Positions 6,689 through 13,716 of a stretch of DNA of 22,922 bases are shown in pieces. Origin of the DNA: Streptomyces varsoviensis (GTDB taxonomy: Bacteria > Actinomycetota > Actinomycetes > Streptomycetales > Streptomycetaceae); contig NZ_JOBF01000047.1 of NCBI RefSeq assembly GCF_000718635.1, positions 1 through 22,922 on the forward strand, given 5' to 3'. The position numbers were made by a program, and so were the translations under genes. Below the pieces are notes generated by a model. It saw only the letters and a list, made by a program, of their open reading frames with translations. It searched no databases and was not told the origin of the DNA. Within the stretch, counting starts at the first letter, position 1. Each line of letters begins with the position of its first letter.

Positions 6689-8188
6689 ATGGACACGGCC
6701 GCAGCAGTCGCAGCACCCGGCCGCAGCACGGCCGAGGCCGCGCCCGCCGCCGGTACGCGCTTCGCGGCCCTGCGCAACCCGCGCCTGGACCCGTACTGGC
6801 TAGCAGCCGCGCTCTTCATCGCCTTCGCCATACTCTCCGTCTGCCGCTATCGACGGCTACTGACGATGTCGTGGGATCTCGGGATCTTCGAGCAGGCCAT
6901 ACGAGCCTACGCGCACTTCCAACCGCCGGTCGCCGACCTCAAGGGGCCCGGCACCAACATCCTCGGCGACCACTTCAGTCCCGTCACCGCTCTCCTCGCA
7001 CCCTTCTACCGGGTCTTCCCCACCCCGGTGACACTGCTCGTCGCACAGGCGGCGCTGTTCGCGGTCGCCGCCATACCCGTGACGCGCGTCGCCGCCCACA
7101 TACTGGGGCGAAAGCGCGGGCTCGCCATCGGGCTGGCCTTCGGGCTCTCCTGGGGCGTCCAGCGGGCCGTCGAATTCGACTTCCACGAGATCGCGTTCGC
7201 GATGCCGCTGATCGCCTTCTCCCTGGAAGCCGTCGTGCGGCAGCGCTGGCGGGCCGCCGTCTGGTGGGCGCTCCCCCTCGTCCTGGTCAAGGAGGACCTC
7301 GGGCTGACCGCCGCGGCGATCGGGGCTGTCATGCTGGTGCGGCTCCGCGGCAAGGAGCGTCCGCGCATGGTCGCGCTGGCCGCCGGGCTCGTCGCCTTCG
7401 GGCTCGCCGCGGCCATCATCACCTTCGGGGTGATCATTCCGGGGTTCAACAACAGCGGCTCGTACGACTACTGGAACAAGCTCAGTGGCGACGGCGGGTC
7501 GATGGCCACCATTCCCTTCGACACCGCCCTGCGCACCCTGCTGTGGATCCTGCTGCCCACGACCGGGCTGCTGGCACTGCGCTCCCCGCTGCTGATCGTG
7601 GCCCTGCCCACGATGGCTTGGCGGTTCCTGTCCCACGATGACCACTACTGGGGTACCGACTGGCACTACAGCGCGGTGCTCATGCCCGTCGTCTTCATCG
7701 CCCTCGTCGACGCGCTCGCCGGGGTGGACGCGAGCCCGCGGGCGTGGCTGCGCTCGTACGCGCACCACATACCCGCGGCCGCGGCCGCCGCGGCGCTCGC
7801 CCTCACCACGTCACTGCCCCTGGCCGACCTCACCGAGGCCGCCACCTACCGGAAGTCGTCGGCGGTCAACGCCGTCGACCGGCTGCTGAACCGCATTCCC
7901 GACAACGCGACCGTCGAGGCCAACGTCGGTCCGATAAGCAGGCTCACCGACCGCTGCCGAGTGTTCTGGATAGGAGGAACCGGCCGGATACAGCCCGACT
8001 ATGTGGCGCTGCGCAACGACCAGGCCAGAACGCCGGCGGAACTGCTCGACGAGGCCCAGCGGCTGCACCCGGGCACGACCTACACATACCTCGGCGGCGA
8101 CGGCGGATACGCCGTGCTCCAGCGGGCCACCCCCACCCCGGCACCCGCGGCCGCTGCCGCGCCCTCCGCCGCCACGGCTTCGCCCTGA
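6689..8188 (+). CDS. DUF2079 polytopic membrane protein
   Basis: Integral membrane protein of 499 residues. ATG 6689 is chosen because AAGGA lies 6 nt upstream and the recognisable protein begins here, although the frame is open further upstream. After a roughly 35-residue cytoplasmic tail, multiple membrane segments follow (first about 36-52). Features I associate with DUF2079 are SWDLGIFEQA (Asp63), NILGDHFSPVTALLAPFY (about 90-107), EFDFHEIAFAMPL (about 163-175) and LVKEDLGL (about 200). The acidic loop residue after the first membrane helix and the overall layout resemble GT-C-fold glycosyltransferases, so a lipid-linked sugar transfer role is conceivable, but the family has no established function that I can name. 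The C-terminus is an Ala/Pro-rich tail. It is a single-gene unit, divergent from the methylase and convergent with the HNH lipoprotein gene. Confidence 0.9.
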   Translation: MDTAAAVAAPGRSTAEAAPAAGTRFAALRNPRLDPYWLAAALFIAFAILSVCRYRRLLTMSWDLGIFEQAIRAYAHFQPPVADLKGPGTNILGDHFSPVTALLAPFYRVFPTPVTLLVAQAALFAVAAIPVTRVAAHILGRKRGLAIGLAFGLSWGVQRAVEFDFHEIAFAMPLIAFSLEAVVRQRWRAAVWWALPLVLVKEDLGLTAAAIGAVMLVRLRGKERPRMVALAAGLVAFGLAAAIITFGVIIPGFNNSGSYDYWNKLSGDGGSMATIPFDTALRTLLWILLPTTGLLALRSPLLIVALPTMAWRFLSHDDHYWGTDWHYSAVLMPVVFIALVDALAGVDASPRAWLRSYAHHIPAAAAAAALALTTSLPLADLTEAATYRKSSAVNAVDRLLNRIPDNATVEANVGPISRLTDRCRVFWIGGTGRIQPDYVALRNDQARTPAELLDEAQRLHPGTTYTYLGGDGGYAVLQRATPTPAPAAAAAPSAATASP

Positions 8189-8493
8189 CACGGCCTCACC
8201 CCGGAAGCCACCGGGCCCAAGGCCACCACGCGGGGACCACAGCAGCAGGCGCTCGCCGGCCGGGCCGCCAGGTCGGAGGCCTCCGCGCCGAGGCTGCCAG
8301 CCAGGAGGCGGTCAGGCCGGAGACGGTCCGGGCGGGGGCGGCCGGGCCAGGGCTCGCCCGCCCAGGGTCTGCCGGTCGAGCCGGGGCGGCCGAGCCTAAG
8401 GCGGTCGGCCGGGAACGGCCGGGTCGGGAACGGCCGGGCCGGTGAGGGCCGGGTCGGAGAGGGCCGCCGGGTCCGAAAGGGCGGGCGTCGGGG
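8189..8493. other. Convergent intergenic region, GC-rich, with short tandem repeats
   Basis: 305 bp separate the 3' ends of the DUF2079 gene (plus) and the HNH lipoprotein gene (minus). It is G-rich on the plus strand. Its right half carries the 15-bp repeats described separately, whose GGCCG...CGGCC segments can form short hairpins (for example 8407-8420 with a GGAA loop). This is the likely termination zone for both genes. No gene is supported. Confidence 0.6.
8417..8461. repeat. Three tandem 15-bp repeats
   Basis: Three adjacent 15-bp units: GGCCGGGTCGGGAAC (8417-8431), GGCCGGGCCGGTGAG (8432-8446) and GGCCGGGTCGGAGAG (8447-8461), flanked by partial copies (8407-8416 and from 8462). They lie just downstream of the HNH lipoprotein stop codon. 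Their GGCC cores are similar in flavour to the array after mazG. Confidence 0.75.
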
Positions 8494-9267
8494 TTACTTC
8501 GCCTTGAAGCGGGCGGGGGCCTCGGTGGGGTTGCCGCCGGAGGGGAGCTTGGTGGAGGGGCAGGTGGTGAGGACCTTCTTCATGGCGTCGCGTTCGGCGG
8601 CGGTGACCCAGAGGCCGTACTTCTTCTTGACGGCGACCTGAAGGGCGACGTATTCGCAGCGGAAGGACTGGTTGGAGGGCAGCCAGGCGGCGGTGTCGCC
8701 GTCGCCCTTCTGGCGGTTGGCGGAGGAATCGGAGGCGATGAGGTTGAGGGGATCGTTCGCGAGGGCTATGCGCTTGCTCGGCTTCCACTGGCGGGCGCCT
8801 GTCTTCCAGGCGTCCGACAGGGCCACGGCGTGGTCGATGTCGACCTTGCTGTGACCCCGTTCGTAGCGGACGGTCTTGCCGGTGTACGGGTCCTTGGTGA
8901 GCGTCCCGGAGGCGACCTTGCAGTGGCCGTCGGTGAACTTCACGTTCGTCAGGTCGCGTTTGAGGATGTCGTCGCGGGTGTCGCAGTGGTTGCCGTCGGT
9001 GTCGAGCCAGGCGCGGCCGAAGCGGTCGCGGGCGTAACCGTCCATGGTGTCGTTCGCCTTGACCTTCAGTGAGGAGACGGCGGTCAGGGCGCTGCCGGGC
9101 TTCGCGTCGGACTTGTCGTCGGTGCTGCTGCCGTCCTTGTCCGGCGAACAGCCGGTGACGGTCAGTATGGCGGCGCCGGCGAGCGCGGTGCCGGCGAGGG
9201 CGAGGCGGTGGATACGACGGGAGCGGTGGCGGGAGGGCAGCGGAAAACTCTTCACGGCAGGGAACAT
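8494..9267 (-). CDS. Secreted HNH-family endonuclease lipoprotein
   Basis: Predicted lipoprotein nuclease of 257 residues from ATG 9267. The N-terminus is basic (RHRSRRIHR), followed by a hydrophobic segment and the lipobox VTGC with Cys40. A Ser/Asp/Lys-rich linker leads to a GmrSD C-terminal / DUF1524-type HNH fold. KVDIDHAVALSDAW supplies Asp145-His146, NDPLNL supplies Asn171 and SANRQKGD supplies Asn184. Cys95, Cys116, Cys204 and Cys236 in the mature part fit disulfides outside the cell. Such enzymes would cleave DNA at the cell surface, for example for nutrient recovery or defence against incoming DNA (inference). The start lacks a clear Shine-Dalgarno; a TTG at 9315 would place 16 residues before the signal and begin within a hairpin, so ATG 9267 is preferred. 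It is co-directional with mfd, with a 268-bp gap. Confidence 0.9.
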   Translation of the reverse strand: MFPAVKSFPLPSRHRSRRIHRLALAGTALAGAAILTVTGCSPDKDGSSTDDKSDAKPGSALTAVSSLKVKANDTMDGYARDRFGRAWLDTDGNHCDTRDDILKRDLTNVKFTDGHCKVASGTLTKDPYTGKTVRYERGHSKVDIDHAVALSDAWKTGARQWKPSKRIALANDPLNLIASDSSANRQKGDGDTAAWLPSNQSFRCEYVALQVAVKKKYGLWVTAAERDAMKKVLTTCPSTKLPSGGNPTEAPARFKAK

Positions 9268-9291
9268 CCACTCTGGGATCGGCGGCTGAAA

Positions 9292-9313
9292 GCGGGGCGC
9301 ACCCGCGCCCCGC
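9292..9313 (-). other. Perfect 9-bp hairpin in the leader of the HNH lipoprotein gene
   Basis: GCGGGGCGC (9292-9300) and GCGCCCCGC (9305-9313) are perfectly complementary around the 4-nt loop ACCC. The structure lies 25-46 nt upstream of the ATG at 9267. It could end upstream transcription from mfd or act as a 5'-leader element; there is no direct evidence for either. Confidence 0.55.
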
Positions 9314-9436
9314 AAGATCCTAAAACGGACAGACCGCCGCCCCTGGCTACAGAACGGGGGCGGGTGCCATCACTTTCCAAGGCTGCCCGGCAGCCGCCCC
9401 TGCGAACCCACGGCTATGAACACACAACTACAGACG

Positions 9437-9456
9437 CCGTAGCTACGGGCCCGTAG
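9437..9456. promoter_or_regulatory. Overlapping palindromes between mfd and the HNH lipoprotein gene
   Basis: CCGTAGCTACGG (9437-9448) is a perfect 12-bp palindrome. It overlaps CTACGGGCCCGTAG (9443-9456), a perfect 14-bp palindrome, giving three alternating CCGTAG half-sites in 20 bp. The site is 170 bp upstream of the HNH lipoprotein start and 80 bp downstream of the mfd stop. It could be an operator or part of the mfd termination zone. Confidence 0.45.
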
Positions 9457-9481
9457 TCGCGAGCCCACCGCTACCAGCCCA

Positions 9482-9503
9482 CGGCCACGAAGCCCCATGG
9501 CCG
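9482..9503 (-). terminator. Weak hairpin after mfd
   Basis: CGGCCA (9482-9487) pairs with TGGCCG (9498-9503) over a 10-nt loop, starting about 33 nt after the mfd stop. It has a short stem and no T-tract; it is listed because of its position only. Confidence 0.3.
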
Positions 9504-9535
9504 CCAACCCACGACAACAGCCAGGTGACGAGTAG

Positions 9536-12500
9536 TCAGGAGCCGACGACGGTGGTGAGGAATTCTCCCGTCCACGCCAGTAGTTCACGGCCCATCAGCG
9601 GCTTGCCGCCGATGCGGGCCGTGGTCGGGCGGGGGACGAGGATCTGGCGGGTGGCCGGCTTCATGACGGCGCGGGGGTGGAGCCGCTTGAGGCGCAGTTC
9701 CTGGGACTCGCGCAGTTCCACCGGGCCGAAGCGGATGTTGGAGCCCTGGAGGGTGATGTCGGCGACGCCGCAGGCGCGGGCGAGCATGCGCAGGCCGGCG
9801 ACGAGCAGGAGGTTCTCGACGGGTTCCGGCAGTTTGCCGTATCGGTCGGTGAGTTCCTCGCGGACGGCCTTGATGTCCTCCTCGGAGGTCGCGGAGGCGA
9901 TGGACCGGTATGCCTGGAGGCGCAGTTGTTCACCCGGGGCGTAGTCATGTGGCACGTGGGCGTCGACCGGCAGTTCGATCTTCACCTCCGGCGGGGCCTC
10001 CTCCTGCTCCTGGCCGTCGAGGGAGGCGCGGTAGTCCGCGACGGCCTCGCCGACCATGCGCATGTACAGGTCGAAGCCGACGCCGGCGATGTGCCCGGAC
10101 TGTTCGCCGCCGAGCAGGTTGCCCGCGCCGCGGATCTCCAGGTCCTTCATGGCGACGTACATGCCGGCGCCCATCTCGGTGTGCTGGGCGATGGTGGCGA
10201 GCCGTTCGTGGGCCGTCTCGGTGAGGGGCTTCTCCGGCGGGTACAGGAAGTAGGCGTAGCCGCGCTCGCGGCCGCGGCCGACGCGGCCGCGCAACTGGTG
10301 CAGTTGGGAGAGGCCGAAGTTGTCGCCGCGCTCCACGATGAGGGTGTTGGCGTTGGAGATGTCGATGCCCGACTCCACGATGGTCGTCGAGACCAGGACG
10401 TCGAACTTCTTCTCCCAGAAGTCGACGACGACCTGTTCCAACTGGGACTCGCCCATCTGGCCGTGGGCGGTCTGGATGCGGGCCTCCGGAACGATCTCCC
10501 GCAGCCGGGCGGCGGCGCGGTCGATGGACTCGACGCGGTTGTGGATGTAGAAGACCTGGCCCTCGCGGAGCAGTTCGCGGCGGATGGCCGCGCCGATCTG
10601 CTTCTGCTCGTACGGGCCGACGAAGGTCAGCACCGGGTGGCGCTCCTCCGGCGGGGTGGTGATCGTGGACATCTCGCGGATGCCGGTGACGGCCATCTCC
10701 AGCGTCCGGGGGATGGGGGTCGCCGACATGGTGAGCACGTCCACGTTGGCGCGGAGCTTCTTGAGCTGCTCCTTGTGCTCGACGCCGAACCGCTGCTCCT
10801 CGTCGACGATGACCAGGCCCAGGTCCTTGAACTTCGTCTCGGAGGAGAACAGCCGGTGCGTGCCGATGACCAGGTCGACGGTGCCGTCGCGAAGCCCCTC
10901 CAGCACCGCCTTCGCCTCGCTGTCGGTCTGGAAGCGGGACAAGGCCCGGACATTGACGGGGAACTGGCCGTAGCGCTCGGTGAAGGTGCCGAAGTGCTGC
11001 TGCACCAGCAGCGTCGTCGGTACGAGCACAGCGACCTGCTTGCCGTCCTGCACGGCCTTGAAGGCCGCCCGCACCGCGATCTCGGTCTTGCCGTAACCGA
11101 CGTCGCCGCAGATCAGCCGGTCCATCGGGACCGACTTCTCCATGTCCTCCTTGACCTCGGCGATCGTCGTGAGCTGGTCGGGCGTCTCCGCGTAGGGGAA
11201 GGCGTCCTCCAGTTCGCGCTGCCAGGGCGTGTCCGGGCCGAAGGTGTAGCCGGGGGCGGCCATCCGCGCGGAGTAGAGCCGGATCAGGTCGGCGGCGATC
11301 TCCTTGACGGCCTTCTTCGCGCGCGCCTTGGTCTTGGTCCAGTCGGCGCCGCCGAGCCGGTGCAGGGTGGGGGCCTCACCGCCCACGTACTTGGTGATCT
11401 GTTCCAACTGGTCGGTCGGCACGAAGAGCCGGTCGCCGGGCTGGCCGCGCTTCGCGGGCGCGTACTCGACCAGCAGGTACTCGCGAGTGGCGCCCTGCAC
11501 GGTGCGCTGGACCATCTCCACGTAGCGGCCCACGCCGTGCTGTTCGTGGACGATGAAGTCGCCGGGCTGGAGGGTGAGCGGGTCGATGGTCTTGCGGCGG
11601 CGGGCCGGCATCCGGCCCAGTTCCCGGGCCGCGGCCCGCTGCCCCGACAGGTCCGTCTCGGTCAGCACCACCAGCTTCAGGCCGGGGTCGACGAAGCCGT
11701 GCTCGATGGAGCCGCACGCCACGTGCACCACGGACGGGGTGAGCTGCGCGAGCTCGCCCGTCTCGCCGTCGGGGGCGGCCAGCCGGGCGGGGATGCCCTC
11801 GCCGGAGAGGACCTCCACGGTACGGGCGGCGGGGCCGTGGCCCTCGGTGACGAAGACCGTGCGCCAGCCGTCGGCCAGCCAGCCCTTGGTGTCGGCGAGG
11901 GCGCGGGCGGTGTCGCCGCGGTAGACCTCGGGGGCGTGCATGCCCAGCCCCAGGGTGTCGTCGTCCAGTTCCTCGTCGGCGGCGAAGGGGCTGACCGTCC
12001 ACCACATCATGCCCAGGTCGCGGGCGTGGTCGCGGACGTCCGCGATGCCCCACAGGGACGCCGCGCCCACGTCGATGGGGGCCGCGCCGCCGCCGGCGGA
12101 GGCCGCCCAGGACGCCTGGAGGAATTCCTGCGAGGTGGCGACGAGATCGGCCGCGCGGGTGCGGACCCGTTCCGGATCGCAGACCACCGTCATGCTGCCA
12201 GCCGGCAGCACGTCCAGCAGCAGTTCCATGTCGTCGACCAGGACGGGGGCCAGGGACTCCATGCCCTCGACGGCGATCCCCTCGGCGATCTTGCCGAGCA
12301 GTTCGCCGAGCTCCGGGTGGTCCTCGGCGAGGGCGGCGGCCCGCTGCCGCACGTCCTCGGTCAGCAGCAGTTCACGGCACGGCGGGGCCCACAGCCCGTG
12401 CTCGGCGACCTCCAGGGACCGCTGGTCGGCGACCTTGAAGTAGCGGATCTCCTCGACCTCGTCGCCCCAGAACTCCAGCCGCAGCGGGTGTTCCTCGGTC

Positions 12501-13144
12501 GGCGGGAACACATCGAGGATTCCGCCGCGCACGGCGAACTCGCCGCGCTTCTCGACCAGTTCCACCCGCGCGTACGCGGCCGCCGCCAGCCCGTCCACGA
12601 CCTCTTCGAGGTCGGCGCTCTGTCCGCTGCGCAGGCTGACCGGTTCCAGTTCGCCGAGCCCCTTGACCTGTGGCTGGAGCACGGACCGTACGGGCGCGAC
12701 GACGATGCTCACGGGGCCGGCCGCCGGGTCGTCCTGGCTCGGGTGGGCCAGCCTGCGCAGCACCGCGAGGCGGCGGCCGACGGTGTCCGAGCGCGGGGAG
12801 AGCCTCTCGTGCGGCAGGGTCTCCCACGAGGGGTACTCCACCACCGCGTCCTGCCGGCCCGCCGGCATCAGCGAGCGCAGCGCCGAGGCCAGGTCCTCGG
12901 CCTCGCGGCCGGTGGCGGTGACCGCCAGCACGGTGCGGTGCGCGCCCCCGCCGGCCTTGCCGCCGTCGCGGCCCGCTCCGCCGTCGCCCGTTCCGTTGCG
13001 GGCCAGCGCCGCGATGGTGAAGGGGCGCGCGGCGGGCGGACCGACCAGGTCGAGGTGGGGCCGGTTGCCGTCGGCCGCGGCCTTCACCGCTTCGGCGAGC
13101 GCCGGATCTTTGACGACTGCGTCGAGCAGGCCGTGCAGACTCAT
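9536..13144 (-). CDS. mfd: Transcription-repair coupling factor Mfd
   Basis: Mfd is a cytoplasmic DNA translocase that pushes stalled RNA polymerase off damaged templates and recruits UvrA for nucleotide excision repair. The product is 1202 residues from ATG 13144, with GGAAG 6 nt upstream. Domains in order: UvrB-like N-terminal region (about 1-400); CarD-type RNA-polymerase-interaction domain (about 520-590; LQPGDFIVHEQHGVGRYVEMV); RecG-like translocase with Walker A GDVGYGKTE (about 680), DEEQRFG (about 780), MSATPIPRTLEMA and motif VI QLRGRVGRGRERGYAYFLY (about 950); and a TRCF C-terminal domain (about 1030-1150). All key motifs look intact. Residues about 49-68 form a Gly-rich insertion (TGDGGAGRDGGKAGGG) between LARN and TVLAVTATGRE, where I would expect a short link. 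The frame stays open upstream of 13144, but that part is low-complexity and would overlap the permease gene. Confidence 0.97.
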   Translation of the reverse strand: MSLHGLLDAVVKDPALAEAVKAAADGNRPHLDLVGPPAARPFTIAALARNGTGDGGAGRDGGKAGGGAHRTVLAVTATGREAEDLASALRSLMPAGRQDAVVEYPSWETLPHERLSPRSDTVGRRLAVLRRLAHPSQDDPAAGPVSIVVAPVRSVLQPQVKGLGELEPVSLRSGQSADLEEVVDGLAAAAYARVELVEKRGEFAVRGGILDVFPPTEEHPLRLEFWGDEVEEIRYFKVADQRSLEVAEHGLWAPPCRELLLTEDVRQRAAALAEDHPELGELLGKIAEGIAVEGMESLAPVLVDDMELLLDVLPAGSMTVVCDPERVRTRAADLVATSQEFLQASWAASAGGGAAPIDVGAASLWGIADVRDHARDLGMMWWTVSPFAADEELDDDTLGLGMHAPEVYRGDTARALADTKGWLADGWRTVFVTEGHGPAARTVEVLSGEGIPARLAAPDGETGELAQLTPSVVHVACGSIEHGFVDPGLKLVVLTETDLSGQRAAARELGRMPARRRKTIDPLTLQPGDFIVHEQHGVGRYVEMVQRTVQGATREYLLVEYAPAKRGQPGDRLFVPTDQLEQITKYVGGEAPTLHRLGGADWTKTKARAKKAVKEIAADLIRLYSARMAAPGYTFGPDTPWQRELEDAFPYAETPDQLTTIAEVKEDMEKSVPMDRLICGDVGYGKTEIAVRAAFKAVQDGKQVAVLVPTTLLVQQHFGTFTERYGQFPVNVRALSRFQTDSEAKAVLEGLRDGTVDLVIGTHRLFSSETKFKDLGLVIVDEEQRFGVEHKEQLKKLRANVDVLTMSATPIPRTLEMAVTGIREMSTITTPPEERHPVLTFVGPYEQKQIGAAIRRELLREGQVFYIHNRVESIDRAAARLREIVPEARIQTAHGQMGESQLEQVVVDFWEKKFDVLVSTTIVESGIDISNANTLIVERGDNFGLSQLHQLRGRVGRGRERGYAYFLYPPEKPLTETAHERLATIAQHTEMGAGMYVAMKDLEIRGAGNLLGGEQSGHIAGVGFDLYMRMVGEAVADYRASLDGQEQEEAPPEVKIELPVDAHVPHDYAPGEQLRLQAYRSIASATSEEDIKAVREELTDRYGKLPEPVENLLLVAGLRMLARACGVADITLQGSNIRFGPVELRESQELRLKRLHPRAVMKPATRQILVPRPTTARIGGKPLMGRELLAWTGEFLTTVVGS

Positions 13145-13716
13145 GGAGGCTTCCGTCCCGGGGGGTGGGCTCAATACGGGGTGAGTGAGTGGGGGTGGAC
13201 AACGCGAACCGCCCGACACGTCGAACGTGCCGGGGTTCTCCAGCCTACGACGGGCCACCGACAGGCACACGCGGGACCGGCCCGGACGCGCTCCCCCGCG
13301 ATGCGCCCGGACCGGTCCGTGAAGGGAGGCGGGACAGTCGTCCACCCGGACCCGCGTTCGGTCCGGGCGGACGCGCGGCCCCCCTCGCCCCGCCCCCTCG
13401 GGCCCTCGTCCCCCGTGGCCCGTACCCCCCTGGGGCCCGCCCCCGACGGGCCCTTCCTTCCGCGGGCCCGTATCCCCCGTGGGCCCGCCTCCCCCGCACC
13501 CGGCCGCCGGCCCGGCGCGGGGAGTCTCCTGGTCGTACGGTGCGGCCGGCCGGACCGTACGCGCGGTCGTGCCGTGCGACTGGCCGAGCCCCGCGACCGG
13601 CCGCCGCACCGCCGGCCTGCCGCCTCCCGCGCGCGGCCCCTGCACCGCCGCACCGCCCGGCCCGCCGCTCCTCGCGGTCGGCCGCCACCTCGGCGCACGG
13701 GCCGCGCCGCCGCGCC
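13145..13716. other. Low-complexity intergenic region between the ABC permease and mfd
   Basis: This 572-bp gap is unusually long for two co-directional genes. Its middle (about 13370-13500) is C-rich on the plus strand, with imperfect repeats of a CCCCCGTGGCCCG / CCCGTATCCCCCGTGGGCCCG type. A 28-bp near-palindrome lies at 13534-13561. The mfd promoter should lie near 13150-13250, but I found no -35/-10 pair with acceptable spacing. Open frames across it on both strands are Arg/Pro/Gly-rich and lack homology features; no gene is called. Confidence 0.6.
13534..13561 (-). terminator. 28-bp near-perfect palindrome downstream of the ABC operon
   Basis: CGTACGGT (13534-13541) and ACCGTACG (13554-13561) are perfect inverted arms. 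The core GGCCGGCC (13544-13551) is itself a palindrome on the same centre. Thirteen of the 14 possible base pairs match; only 13542/13553 is G:G. It lies about 155 nt after the stop of the minus-strand permease. A terminator hairpin is the simplest reading, though perfect continuity through the centre also fits a protein-binding site. Confidence 0.5.
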
